From positions 73,942-137,941 of the forward strand of contig NZ_JAJATX010000009.1 of the NCBI RefSeq assembly GCF_020866965.1: 64,000 nucleotides of DNA, written 5' to 3'. Position 1 is the stretch's first letter. Every line of letters starts with the position of its first letter. The stretch is from Microvirga roseola (lineage in GTDB: Bacteria > Pseudomonadota > Alphaproteobacteria > Rhizobiales > Beijerinckiaceae). Positions 8,459-16,727 of this stretch are shown one piece after another. Position numbers and translations under genes: made by a program. The notes beneath the pieces were generated by a model. That model saw only the letters and a list, made by a program, of their open reading frames with translations, made no database searches and was not told the DNA's origin.

Positions 8459-9667
8459 ATGACGGAATCACTGTTTGGACGCGTAGAGGCTTTCGCAGGC
8501 GACCCGATCCTGTCCCTCAACGACAACTTCAAGGCCGATCCTCGGCCCGAAAAGATCAATCTCAGTATCGGCGTCTACACGGACGAGCATGGCCGCATCC
8601 CGGTCCTGGATTCGGTCAGGGCCGCCTATGAGCGCATCGGCTTCGCGGAGCGGCCCTATCTGCCCATGGAAGGGCATCCTCTCTACCGTGAAGGCGTGCA
8701 GAAGCTCGTCTTCGGAGAGAAGCACCCTGCCCTGGCCGAGAAGCGCACCGCAACGATACAGACCATCGGGGGAACGGGCGCGGTCGGCATCGCAGCCGAC
8801 TTCCTGGCCAAGCATTGCCCCGGCCGGACCGTCCTCGTCAGCGATCCGACCTGGGAGAACCACCACGGGCTCTTCCAGCGGGCCGGCTTCACAACGACGA
8901 CCTACCCCTATTGGAACCACAACGGCCGCTCCGTGGATTTCAACGGCATGGTGCAGGCGCTCGAGGCGGCGGAGCATGGCTCCATCGTCGTCCTTCAACC
9001 TGTCTGCCATAACCCGACCGGCGTCGACCTCGACGAAGGACAACAGATGGCCGTGACCGAGGTGCTGCTGGCCAAGCGCCACATCGTGGTGTTCGACATG
9101 GCCTATCAGGGCTTTGGAACCAGCCTCCACGAGGATGCCGCCTTCGTGCGCCGCTATGCGGAGCGCGCAAGCTGCCTCGTGGCCAATTCCTTCTCGAAGA
9201 ACTTTTCGCTTTATGGCGAGCGCTGCGGCGGCCTGAGCGTCGTCTGCCGCGACAAGGACGAGGCGGAGCGCGTGCTCGGACAGCTCAAGCTCGCGGTGCG
9301 CCGCAGCTATTCGAGCCCGCCGATGACCGGCGGCCTCCACGTCGCCACAGTGCTCGGCAACGACCACTTGCGCGCTCAGTGGACGCGCGAGGTCGAGACC
9401 ATGCGCAACCGCATGGACTCCGTGCGCAGGCTCCTTGCCGACGAGATTCGCGCCCTGTCGAACGAAGTCGATGTGGGATTCCTGCTGAACCAACGCGGCA
9501 TGTTCAGCTTCACGGGCCTGTCAGAGCAACAGGTTACCGCCCTGCGCAAACGGGACGGCGTTTATCTGGTGGGCTCCGGCCGCATGTGCGTGGCGGGCCT
9601 CAACGAGGTGAATGTCCCCAAGGTCGCAAGGAGCTTCGTCGAGGTAAGCCAGGCGGTTCGAGGCTGA
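8459..9667 (+). CDS. Class I aromatic/aspartate aminotransferase
   Basis: PLP-dependent transaminase of fold type I, 402 residues, in the TyrB/AspC group that interconverts aromatic or acidic amino acids and 2-oxo acids with glutamate/2-oxoglutarate. Landmarks: GGTGAVG near 105-111, TWENH (131-135), HNPTG with N185, D213, Y216, and the Schiff-base K247 in NSFSKNFSLYGER. The ATG is preceded by GGAG. The substrate cannot be fixed from sequence, but aromatic aminotransferase would connect with the nearby aryl-pyruvate ferredoxin oxidoreductase, because transamination of tryptophan, phenylalanine or tyrosine yields its substrates. That link is inference. Confidence 0.92.
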   Translation: MTESLFGRVEAFAGDPILSLNDNFKADPRPEKINLSIGVYTDEHGRIPVLDSVRAAYERIGFAERPYLPMEGHPLYREGVQKLVFGEKHPALAEKRTATIQTIGGTGAVGIAADFLAKHCPGRTVLVSDPTWENHHGLFQRAGFTTTTYPYWNHNGRSVDFNGMVQALEAAEHGSIVVLQPVCHNPTGVDLDEGQQMAVTEVLLAKRHIVVFDMAYQGFGTSLHEDAAFVRRYAERASCLVANSFSKNFSLYGERCGGLSVVCRDKDEAERVLGQLKLAVRRSYSSPPMTGGLHVATVLGNDHLRAQWTREVETMRNRMDSVRRLLADEIRALSNEVDVGFLLNQRGMFSFTGLSEQQVTALRKRDGVYLVGSGRMCVAGLNEVNVPKVARSFVEVSQAVRG

Positions 9668-9755
9668 ACAATCTGCTCCGTGGGGCAGTCTTTCCGTTCA
9701 CCGGCGAGGGGCAGGATGACCTGCTCCTCGATCCTGCTTCGACGGTGAGGTTCGA

Positions 9756-10517
9756 CTACGTGCGCAGATAGTTGAAGCACCCCGGCGGCAGGCCTGCGCC
9801 GCTCACCAGGATCGCGCCCTCGCGAAACAGGCGCCATCCCGACATCCCGTCCGCGAGGCGGATCACCACGAGCTCTCCGGATGGATCCGTCCAGACCACC
9901 TGCCCTCCGGCAGAGGAAACGGCTCTCATGGCTCCGGCCGGTCCGGTTCCCGAGGCGAACAGCACGGCCGTCAGCCCGTCCTCTTGAGGCTGCATGGCCT
10001 GAAAGCCAGCCGCGAACGTTAGGAGTGCCGCCAGCGCTTGGGCTTTCGTGGCGGATCGCCGGATCCCGTCACCATGCCTGTCGATCCTGCGCAGCATTAG
10101 CCAGCCCAGGAGCCAAGGGGCGAGGCCGAAGACGGCAAACCACAAGAGATCCCAGAACAAGGGATTGCCGCTGTCCATCCGAATGCGATGAATGCCGAGG
10201 AGCCAATGCGACAGAAAACTGTCCGCCACATGCCAGGCGCCGAATCCGATCAGGATGCAGGCCGCCAGCAAGCGGGGGGAGACATGTCTCGATATCGCGA
10301 GCATCCAGAGGCCGAGGCCTGCAATCACATACATCGCAGCATGGAAGTAGCCGTCCGCGGCGACCTGGAAACGGACATCATCGGAATTGATGGCGCTTAG
10401 AAGATGGTGCCACTGCAGGATCTGGTGCAGCAGAATGCCGTCGAAGAAGCCGCCGAGCGCAAATCCAAGACAGTAGCCGGACCACCGGGCACGATGACGG
10501 GTCTCGGCTGCGGCCAT
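9756..10517 (-). CDS. DUF2243 membrane protein with extra C-terminal domain
   Basis: A 253-residue protein. Residues 1-150 are a DUF2243 domain: four to five membrane helices rich in conserved histidines (FDGILLHQILQWHH at 25-38, H59, WHVADSFLSHWLLGIHRIR at 95-113). Such an array could hold haem or metal, but the family has no proven function. After a further helix (about 157-173), residues 175-253 form a soluble tail with a short beta-rich pattern ending in GLPPGCF. Tails like this resemble small stand-alone proteins of rhizobia, which is recollection rather than a search result. The start chosen is the ATG at 10517; the frame stays open further upstream without coding character. It lies 101 bases after the oxidoreductase gene, beyond a hairpin. 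Confidence 0.75.
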   Translation of the reverse strand: MAAAETRHRARWSGYCLGFALGGFFDGILLHQILQWHHLLSAINSDDVRFQVAADGYFHAAMYVIAGLGLWMLAISRHVSPRLLAACILIGFGAWHVADSFLSHWLLGIHRIRMDSGNPLFWDLLWFAVFGLAPWLLGWLMLRRIDRHGDGIRRSATKAQALAALLTFAAGFQAMQPQEDGLTAVLFASGTGPAGAMRAVSSAGGQVVWTDPSGELVVIRLADGMSGWRLFREGAILVSGAGLPPGCFNYLRT

Positions 10518-10582
10518 CGCTCTTCTCCATCGTGAACCGTTCCTGCCTTCAAGCCGAACGGCACGACGATGTTCCAGAAATG

Positions 10583-10611
10583 CCTGACCCCGGCCAATGG
10601 CCGGGGTCAGG
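10583..10611 (-). terminator. Hairpin after the indolepyruvate oxidoreductase gene
   Basis: Perfect 13-base arms (CCTGACCCCGGCC and its complement) with a three-base AAT loop, starting eight bases after the stop codon at 10619. The minus-strand downstream sequence is CATTTCTGG, so the U tract is weak, but the position and stability fit a transcription terminator separating the oxidoreductase from the DUF2243 gene. Confidence 0.75.
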
Positions 10612-10618
10612 GAGTATC

Positions 10619-13600
10619 TTACTCCGCTGCGACCGGGAGCGGTTGCTGCGGGGAGCGGAAGCGGGCGAGGAGGTCGGCCTCTTCCGCCTTGGCCGTCTTC
10701 AGGTTCCGCTCCTTGATGTGGCCGAAACCGCGGATCTTCTGCGGGATGGAGGCGAGCCCCACGGCCGTCGCATGGTTCTCCGCGTTCAGCTTCTCCACGA
10801 TCTCGGCGACGAGCGCCTCGTAGTCGCGGATGAGCTGGCGCTCGGTCTTGCGCTCGTGGGTGTAGCCGAAGACGTCGAGCGGGGTGCCGCGCAGGCCTTT
10901 CAGGCCGGCGAGCACCTTGAAGCCCTTCATCATCCAGGGGCCGAAGGTCATCTTGCGCGGAACGCCCGTCGCCGGGTCTTTCCGCGCCAGGATCGGCGGC
11001 GCCATGTGGAATTCGTAGCGCAGGTTCTCGCCCTCGAAGGTCGAGGCGACCTGACGCTCGAAGTTGCCGTTGGTGTAGAGGCGCGCAACCTCGTACTCGT
11101 CCTTGTAGGCCATGAGCTTGAAGAGCGAGCGGGCGACGGCCTCCGTCAGCGCGGTAAAGCTCGGCGACACCCTCATCTCCGCCGTGCGCACGCGCTCGAC
11201 GAGATTGCGGTAGCGCTTGGCATAGCGCGCGCTCTGGTACTCGGTGAGGAAGCCCACGCGCCGCTCGATCACCTCGTCCAGGGTCTCGGAGATCTTGCGC
11301 GCTTCCGTCGGGGCCTTCAGTTCGCCCATCATGCCCGCGATCACTTCGGGCTGGGCCGCCGCGCGGCGGCCCCACTCGAAGGCGGATAGGTTCATCTTCA
11401 CGGCCTCGCCGTTCAGCTCGATGGCCTTGCGGATGGCCTCGCCCGAGAGCGGCACACGGCCGGTCTGGTAGGCGTAGCCCAGCATGAACATGTTGGCCGC
11501 GATCGCATTGCCGAGAAGCGCGGTGGCGATCGCCGTCGCGTCCACGAAGGCCGCACCGTCCGCGCCCGCAGCCGACTTGATGGCGCGCTTGATGCGCTCC
11601 GTCGGCAGCGAGAAATCAGCGTTGCGCGTGAACTCACCCGGCATCACCTCTGCGGTGTTGACCACCAGCGTGGTCTGTCCCGACTTCACGGAGGCCAGCA
11701 CCTTCTTGGTGCCGGTGACCACAAGGTCGCAGCCCAGCACCAGATGGGCCGATTCCGCGCTCACGCGGATCGCATGGATGTCGTCCTGGTGGTTGGCCAG
11801 ACGCACGTGGCTGTAGACCGCGCCGCCCTTCTGCGCCAAGCCCGCCATGTCGATCATGCCGAGGCCCTTGCCCTCGAGATGCGCCGCCATGCCGAGGATC
11901 GCACCGATGGTGACGACGCCCGTGCCGCCCACACCCGTCACGATGATGTTGAAGGTGCGGTCGATGGAGGGGATCGTCGGCTCGGGGAGCGGCTTGAACG
12001 TCATGCCGTCCGTCGGGACGGTCTCCGGCACCGCCTTCTTGGTCTTCGCCCCGTGCACTGTGACGAAAGACGGGCAGAAGCCCTTCACGCAGGAGAAGTC
12101 CTTGTTGCAGTTCGACTGGTCGATCTGCCGCTTGCGGCCGAATTCCGTCTCCACCGGCTGCACGGCGACACAGTTCGACTGCACGGAGCAATCGCCGCAG
12201 GCCTCGCAGACGAGCTCGTTGATGATGACGCGCTTGTCCGGATCCGGGAACTCGCCCCGCTTGCGGCGGCGGCGCTTCTCGGAGGCGCAGGTCTGGTCGT
12301 AGATCATCACCGTGACGCCGGAGATCTGGGCGAGATCCCGCTGCACCGCGTCGAGCTCGTCGCGGTGGTGGATCGTCATGCCTTCCGGCCAGCGGACCGA
12401 CTTCGGGTACTTGTGCGGCTCGTCGGTAACGAGGGCGATGCGCTCCACGCCCTCCTCGCGCACCTGGCGCGCGATCATGTCGACGGTGAGCCCGCCCTCA
12501 TGCTTCTGCCCGCCAGTCATGGCGACCGCGTCGTTGAAGAGGATCTTGTAGGTGACGTTGGTCTTGGTGTGGGTCGCCCAGCGCAGGGCCAGCACGCCCG
12601 AATGGTTGTAGGTGCCGTCGCCGAGGTTCTGGAACACGTGGCCGCGATTGGAGAACGGCGCCTCGCCGATCCAGTTCGCACCCTCGCCGCCCATCTGCGT
12701 GAAGCCGTCGGTGGAGCGGTCCATCCACTGCACCATGTAGTGGCAGCCGATGCCCGCATAGGCGCGCATGCCCTCGGGCACCTTCGTGGAACTGTTGTGC
12801 GGGCAGCCGGAGCAGAAATGCGGCACGCGAGTCGCCACGTCGCCGGTCGCAGCCAGCACTTCCTGCGCATGGCGCAGGCGCTGGACCCGTCCGCGCAGGT
12901 CGTCGTTGTTGTGGTAGGCGAGAAGCCGCTCGCCGATGACGATGGCGATGTCGTTGGGATCGAGCGCGCCCTTCACCGGGAAGAGCCAGTTGCCCGCCTC
13001 GTCCTTCTTGCCGATGCAGAGGGGCTGGTTGGCGGTGCCGTAAAGCTCCTCGCGCAGCTGCACCTCGATGAGGGAGCGCTTCTCCTCCACCACGATGATC
13101 TTGTCGAGGCCCTGCGCGAACTCGAGAAGCTCGCGCTGCGAGAGCGGCCAGGGACAGGCGACCTTATAGAGGCGAAGCCCCATGTCGTTCGCCTTCACCT
13201 CGTCGAGGCCGAGCTCGTCCATGGCCTGGCGCACGTCGAGATAGGACTTGCCGACCGTGATGATGCCGATCTTGGGATTGCGCCCTCCGGAGAGGACGAT
13301 TCGGTTGAGGTTGTTGGCGCGGACGAACGCCAGCATGGCGTCGCGCTTGAAGTCCTGAAGCCGCGCCTCCTGGTCAAGCACGCCATCGCGGGCGCGGATG
13401 TTGAGGCCGCCGGGCGGCATCATGAAGTCATCGGGCATGATGATCTTCACGCGATCGAGTGATCCGTCGACGGAGGCCGTCGATTCGATGTTCTCCTTCA
13501 CGCACTTGAACGCCGTCCAGCTGCCGCAGAAGCGGCTCATGGCGTAACCGTAGAGGCCGTAATCGAGGATCTCCTGAACGCCCGCCGGGTTCAGGATCGG

Positions 13601-14119
13601 GATCATCACATCGACGAAGTGAAACTCGGACTGGTGCGCGACCGTGGAGGATTCCGCCGTGTGGTCGTCGCCCATGAGCGCCAGCACGCCGCCATGCTTC
13701 GAGGAGCCGGCCATGTTGGCGTGGCGAAAGACGTCGCCGGAGCGGTCGACGCCCGGACCCTTGCCGTACCAGAGGCCGAAGACGCCGTCATACTTGCCGT
13801 CGCCGCGGATCTCGGCCTGCTGCGAGCCCCACACGGCGGTCGCGGCCAGCTCTTCGTTGAGGCCTGGCTGGAAGACGATGTTCGACTGCTCCAGCCACTT
13901 CCGGGCCCGCCAGAGATTCTGGTCCAGGCCGCCGATGGGCGAGCCGCGATATCCGGACACGAACCCGGCCGTGTTCAGGCCCGCCAGCCGGTCCCGCTCG
14001 CGCTGCATCAGCAGCATGCGGATGATCGCCTGCGTGCCCGTGATGAAGACACGGTCCTTGGTGAGATCGTACTTGTCGTCGAGCGTAACGTTACGGAGCG
14101 CTACATGACCTTCGGTCAT
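10619..14119 (-). CDS. Indolepyruvate ferredoxin oxidoreductase, fused alpha-beta form
   Basis: A 1166-residue cytoplasmic enzyme of the 2-oxoacid:ferredoxin oxidoreductase family that oxidatively decarboxylates arylpyruvates to acyl-CoA with TPP and iron-sulphur clusters. The N-terminal half carries the TPP and pyrimidine-binding regions, including a CSGCPHNSS segment and GEGANWIG. A cysteine-rich stretch around residues 635-680 (CEACGDC and further Cys) should bind [4Fe-4S]. From about 724, VTGVGGTGVV begins the gamma/beta-like domain, and the last 300 residues are the extra domain of these long bacterial forms. A strong AGGAGGG lies before the ATG. It is divergently arranged with the DUF1007-nickel pair, with a perfect operator-like repeat between. 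Confidence 0.93.
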   Translation of the reverse strand: MTEGHVALRNVTLDDKYDLTKDRVFITGTQAIIRMLLMQRERDRLAGLNTAGFVSGYRGSPIGGLDQNLWRARKWLEQSNIVFQPGLNEELAATAVWGSQQAEIRGDGKYDGVFGLWYGKGPGVDRSGDVFRHANMAGSSKHGGVLALMGDDHTAESSTVAHQSEFHFVDVMIPILNPAGVQEILDYGLYGYAMSRFCGSWTAFKCVKENIESTASVDGSLDRVKIIMPDDFMMPPGGLNIRARDGVLDQEARLQDFKRDAMLAFVRANNLNRIVLSGGRNPKIGIITVGKSYLDVRQAMDELGLDEVKANDMGLRLYKVACPWPLSQRELLEFAQGLDKIIVVEEKRSLIEVQLREELYGTANQPLCIGKKDEAGNWLFPVKGALDPNDIAIVIGERLLAYHNNDDLRGRVQRLRHAQEVLAATGDVATRVPHFCSGCPHNSSTKVPEGMRAYAGIGCHYMVQWMDRSTDGFTQMGGEGANWIGEAPFSNRGHVFQNLGDGTYNHSGVLALRWATHTKTNVTYKILFNDAVAMTGGQKHEGGLTVDMIARQVREEGVERIALVTDEPHKYPKSVRWPEGMTIHHRDELDAVQRDLAQISGVTVMIYDQTCASEKRRRRKRGEFPDPDKRVIINELVCEACGDCSVQSNCVAVQPVETEFGRKRQIDQSNCNKDFSCVKGFCPSFVTVHGAKTKKAVPETVPTDGMTFKPLPEPTIPSIDRTFNIIVTGVGGTGVVTIGAILGMAAHLEGKGLGMIDMAGLAQKGGAVYSHVRLANHQDDIHAIRVSAESAHLVLGCDLVVTGTKKVLASVKSGQTTLVVNTAEVMPGEFTRNADFSLPTERIKRAIKSAAGADGAAFVDATAIATALLGNAIAANMFMLGYAYQTGRVPLSGEAIRKAIELNGEAVKMNLSAFEWGRRAAAQPEVIAGMMGELKAPTEARKISETLDEVIERRVGFLTEYQSARYAKRYRNLVERVRTAEMRVSPSFTALTEAVARSLFKLMAYKDEYEVARLYTNGNFERQVASTFEGENLRYEFHMAPPILARKDPATGVPRKMTFGPWMMKGFKVLAGLKGLRGTPLDVFGYTHERKTERQLIRDYEALVAEIVEKLNAENHATAVGLASIPQKIRGFGHIKERNLKTAKAEEADLLARFRSPQQPLPVAAE

Positions 14120-14184
14120 TCTTCACTTCCCTCCTGGAGCCCTCGCCCCATTGCCGGTCGGCCCGGTCTTCTTGTTTTTGGAAA

Positions 14185-14205
14185 TATGTCAGTAATGCTG
14201 ACATA
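14185..14205. promoter_or_regulatory. Perfect 21-bp operator-like palindrome
   Basis: TATGTCAG, five bases, CTGACATA: a perfect inverted repeat 66 bases upstream of the oxidoreductase ATG and 110 bases upstream of the DUF1007 ATG. Length and symmetry suit a dimeric regulator of the TetR, GntR or MarR type. The position near the oxidoreductase start favours control of that gene. No regulator gene is adjacent. Confidence 0.6.
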
Positions 14206-14314
14206 AGTACCGGAGCCCGTCAATCAACCGTCATCGTTTCGCCTCTGTTAACCATGAGACCTCATGCTCTATTTCCTCCGGCATGCCCAAAGCGTCGCCA
14301 TAGAAGTGAAACGC

Positions 14315-14962
14315 ATGACAGGTCGTCTTGGTCTTAAACTCCTCCTCACGTCTGTGCTAGCGGGGCTGGCCTCGCCCGCTCTGGCCCATCCCCACGTCTG
14401 GGTCACGGCCAGGGCAGAGCTGATCTATGATTCGAGCGGACAGGTGACGGGCGTCCGCCACGCCTGGACCTTCGACAAGGGCTATTCGGCCTATGTGACG
14501 CAGGGGCTCGACGCGAATAGCGACGGGAAATTCACGCCCGAGGAGCTGAAGGATCTCGCCAAGGAAAACACGGAATCCCTGGTGGAATTCGACTATTTCA
14601 CCTCCCTGAAGGCCAATGGGAAGAAGCAGGATTTCGCCCCGCCCCGAGACTATGCCATGTCGTACGAGAACGAGGCGGCCACCCTGACCTATTTCCTGCC
14701 CCTCAAGAGCGCCGCCACCGCCAAGACCCTGGCGCTGGAGGTGTACGACCCAACCTATTTCGTCGCCTTTTCGCTTGCCGAAGGGGACGACGCGGTGAAG
14801 CTGGCGAGCGCGCCGAAAGGCTGCGCCACTACTATCTCCCGGGCCAAGCCCGCCGACCCGTCCAAGCAGCAGAACATGTCGGAGGCCTTCTTCGAGACCC
14901 TCACCGCAGCCTCCGATTTCGGCACTCAGTTCGCCAACAGGGCCATCGTCGCATGTCCGTAA
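14315..14962 (+). CDS. DUF1007 exported protein linked to nickel/cobalt transport
   Basis: A 215-residue product from the ATG at 14315: a signal peptide (about 1-24, ending ASPALA) followed by HPHVWVTARAEL, the hallmark opening of DUF1007 proteins. They are periplasmic or exported and typically accompany NicO-type Ni/Co permeases; the N-terminal HPH motif is a candidate metal site. An EF-hand-like DANSDGKFTPEEL segment is visible near 66-78. The first frame Met at 14264 would place a charged tail before the signal peptide and is less likely. The last ten bases overlap the start of the next gene, so the two are translationally coupled. Confidence 0.85.
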   Translation: MTGRLGLKLLLTSVLAGLASPALAHPHVWVTARAELIYDSSGQVTGVRHAWTFDKGYSAYVTQGLDANSDGKFTPEELKDLAKENTESLVEFDYFTSLKANGKKQDFAPPRDYAMSYENEAATLTYFLPLKSAATAKTLALEVYDPTYFVAFSLAEGDDAVKLASAPKGCATTISRAKPADPSKQQNMSEAFFETLTAASDFGTQFANRAIVACP

Positions 14963-15978
14963 GCGCCGAACCCTTCGGCCTGCCCGAACGAAGGCAGAGC
15001 CGCCTCTGGCCACGCCTGGGCTTGGCTGCCGCCGCCATCGCCCTGATCGCGGGCGCATTCGCCCTCCTCGCCTGGTGGCTTGCTCCGGTGACCGCGCCTC
15101 CGGTCCGCAATCCCTTCGGCATGGGCCTGCGGGAAGCCGCCCCCTCCGGCGGGATCGGGGCCTATCTCCTGGCGGTCCAGAGCGGCTTCTACCGCAGCCT
15201 GCAGGAGGCGGTCTCCGCCCTGAAGGACCAGGGATCGGCTCTCTGGACCCTGCTCACCATCGGCTTCGCCTACGGAATCTTCCACGCCGCCGGTCCTGGC
15301 CACGGCAAGGGGGTCATCGCCGCCTATCTCGTCGCCGACGAGAAGGCCCTCGCGAAGGGCTTCGGCCTGAGCCTGGCGGCCGCCCTCGTCCAGGCTCTGG
15401 TCGCGATCCTGATCGTCGGCCTCGTCGCCCTTCTCTTCAAGGCGACCGCCGCGACCATGAACCAGGTCACGAAGGGGGTGGAACTAGCGAGCTTCGCCGC
15501 CGTGGCGATTCTCGGTGCGGTCATCACCTGGCGCAAGGCCGGGAAACTCATTGGCACCTTCGATGTGACACGCCATGCCGGTGTTCTGTCGGAGGATTCC
15601 TGCGATCACGTCCACATGCCCCCGCCCGAGGAGCTGCGCCGCCTCACCCGCTGGCGGGATATGGCGGGCGTGGCGCTGGCTGCCGGCATCCGCCCCTGCG
15701 CCGGGGCGCTCGTGGTCCTCGTCTTCGCCCTCTCCCAGGGCCTCTTCGCCGCCGGAATCGCCGCCACCTTCGCCATGGCGCTCGGCACGGCGCTCACGAC
15801 CGGCGCCATCGCGGCCCTTGCGGTCTTCTTCAAGGCGGCTGCTCTGAAGGTCGCCGGTGGACGCGGCGCTGCGGGCGAGATTGCCATGGCCGGAATCGAA
15901 CTCATTGCCGCCGCCTTCGTGCTGGTGCTCGGAGCAAGCCTGCTCTTCGGCCTTTGGACGTCCACGGCAGGCAGCTAG
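14953..15978 (+). CDS. NicO/RcnA-type nickel/cobalt membrane transporter
   Basis: A 341-residue inner-membrane protein with an N-terminal membrane anchor (about 22-44) and about six further helices. The NicO signature HAAGPGHGKG gives H111 and H117 within the metal path, and a loop with DHVHMPPPEE near residue 220 is a probable cytoplasmic or periplasmic metal-gathering segment. A second signature, GIRPCAGALVVLVFAL, lies after that loop. RcnA relatives export Ni/Co, while DUF1007-coupled forms are generally called uptake systems; direction cannot be read from sequence. No cobalamin or nickel riboswitch was recognised upstream of the pair. Confidence 0.88.
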   Translation: MSVSAEPFGLPERRQSRLWPRLGLAAAAIALIAGAFALLAWWLAPVTAPPVRNPFGMGLREAAPSGGIGAYLLAVQSGFYRSLQEAVSALKDQGSALWTLLTIGFAYGIFHAAGPGHGKGVIAAYLVADEKALAKGFGLSLAAALVQALVAILIVGLVALLFKATAATMNQVTKGVELASFAAVAILGAVITWRKAGKLIGTFDVTRHAGVLSEDSCDHVHMPPPEELRRLTRWRDMAGVALAAGIRPCAGALVVLVFALSQGLFAAGIAATFAMALGTALTTGAIAALAVFFKAAALKVAGGRGAAGEIAMAGIELIAAAFVLVLGASLLFGLWTSTAGS

Positions 15979-16103
15979 AGGTGAGCGCCCCTCCGGCATG
16001 AGGGGCATGCTCACGCCGCATCCCTGCGAAACCTTGGCATTGTGGCCTCTGAAGCGCCTCGCTATAGCGGGCGCGCATCCAAAAAGCCGCAGGGAACCCA
16101 ATC

Positions 16104-16718
16104 GTGTCCGAGCCATCGTCGACGAGCGTTCATCGCCCCCACGAGGACCTGATCGCCGGGCTCACGGGCACCCTTCTCGTCGCTCTCGGCGTCACCTTTT
16201 ATTCCGAAACCACTTTGCTGACGGGCGGCACGGCAGGGCTTGCGCTCCTGCTGCAATACGCGACGCCGTTCGAGTTCGGACCTCTCTTCCTCGTCCTGAA
16301 TCTCCCCTTCTACGCCCTGTCTATCCTGCGGATGGGCTGGAAGCTGACGATCCGGACGTTCCTGGCCGTGCTCATGGTCTCGGTCTTCTCCAAGCTCACG
16401 CCCAGCTGGATCGGCCTCGGCCACCTGGACCCGATCTATGCTTCGCTGGCCGGCGGCATTCTCATGGGCGTCGGGCTGCTGATCCTGTTCCGGCACCGGA
16501 CGAGTCTTGGCGGCGTCAACATCCTGGCCCTGTACGCCCAGGAACGCTACGGCCTGCGCGCCGGCTATGTCCAGCTCGTCATCGACGCCGCAATTCTGCT
16601 GTCGGCCCTGCTGGTCATCGATTTCGGGAAGGTGGCCCTTTCCCTCGTCGGCACGACGGCGATCAATCTCGTGATCGCGACCAATCACAAGCCCGGGCGC
16701 TACATGGGCGTCAGCTGA
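16104..16718 (+). CDS. YitT family membrane protein
   Basis: A 204-residue integral membrane protein of the YitT/DUF161 group, with five to six hydrophobic segments and the typical FYSETTLLTGGTAGLALLL opening near residues 33-51. The molecular function of the family is not established; some members are linked to transport. It starts at a GTG at 16104 with GGGAA eight bases upstream; no nearer ATG exists. It lies 125 bases after the nickel transporter and is convergent with the gamma-glutamyltransferase-like gene, nine bases apart, so it may or may not belong to the nickel unit. Confidence 0.82.
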   Translation: MSEPSSTSVHRPHEDLIAGLTGTLLVALGVTFYSETTLLTGGTAGLALLLQYATPFEFGPLFLVLNLPFYALSILRMGWKLTIRTFLAVLMVSVFSKLTPSWIGLGHLDPIYASLAGGILMGVGLLILFRHRTSLGGVNILALYAQERYGLRAGYVQLVIDAAILLSALLVIDFGKVALSLVGTTAINLVIATNHKPGRYMGVS

Positions 16719-16727
16719 TCCTCCGGC

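Noticed and set aside
11744-13462. 572-codon plus-strand frame opposite the indolepyruvate oxidoreductase
   Set aside because: His/Arg/Asp-rich shadow with no motifs; the opposite strand has intact iron-sulphur and TPP motifs.
14120-14314. Cobalamin or nickel/cobalt riboswitch before the DUF1007-NicO pair
   Set aside because: No conserved B12 box or NiCo four-way junction pattern was found; only the 21-bp palindrome stands out.
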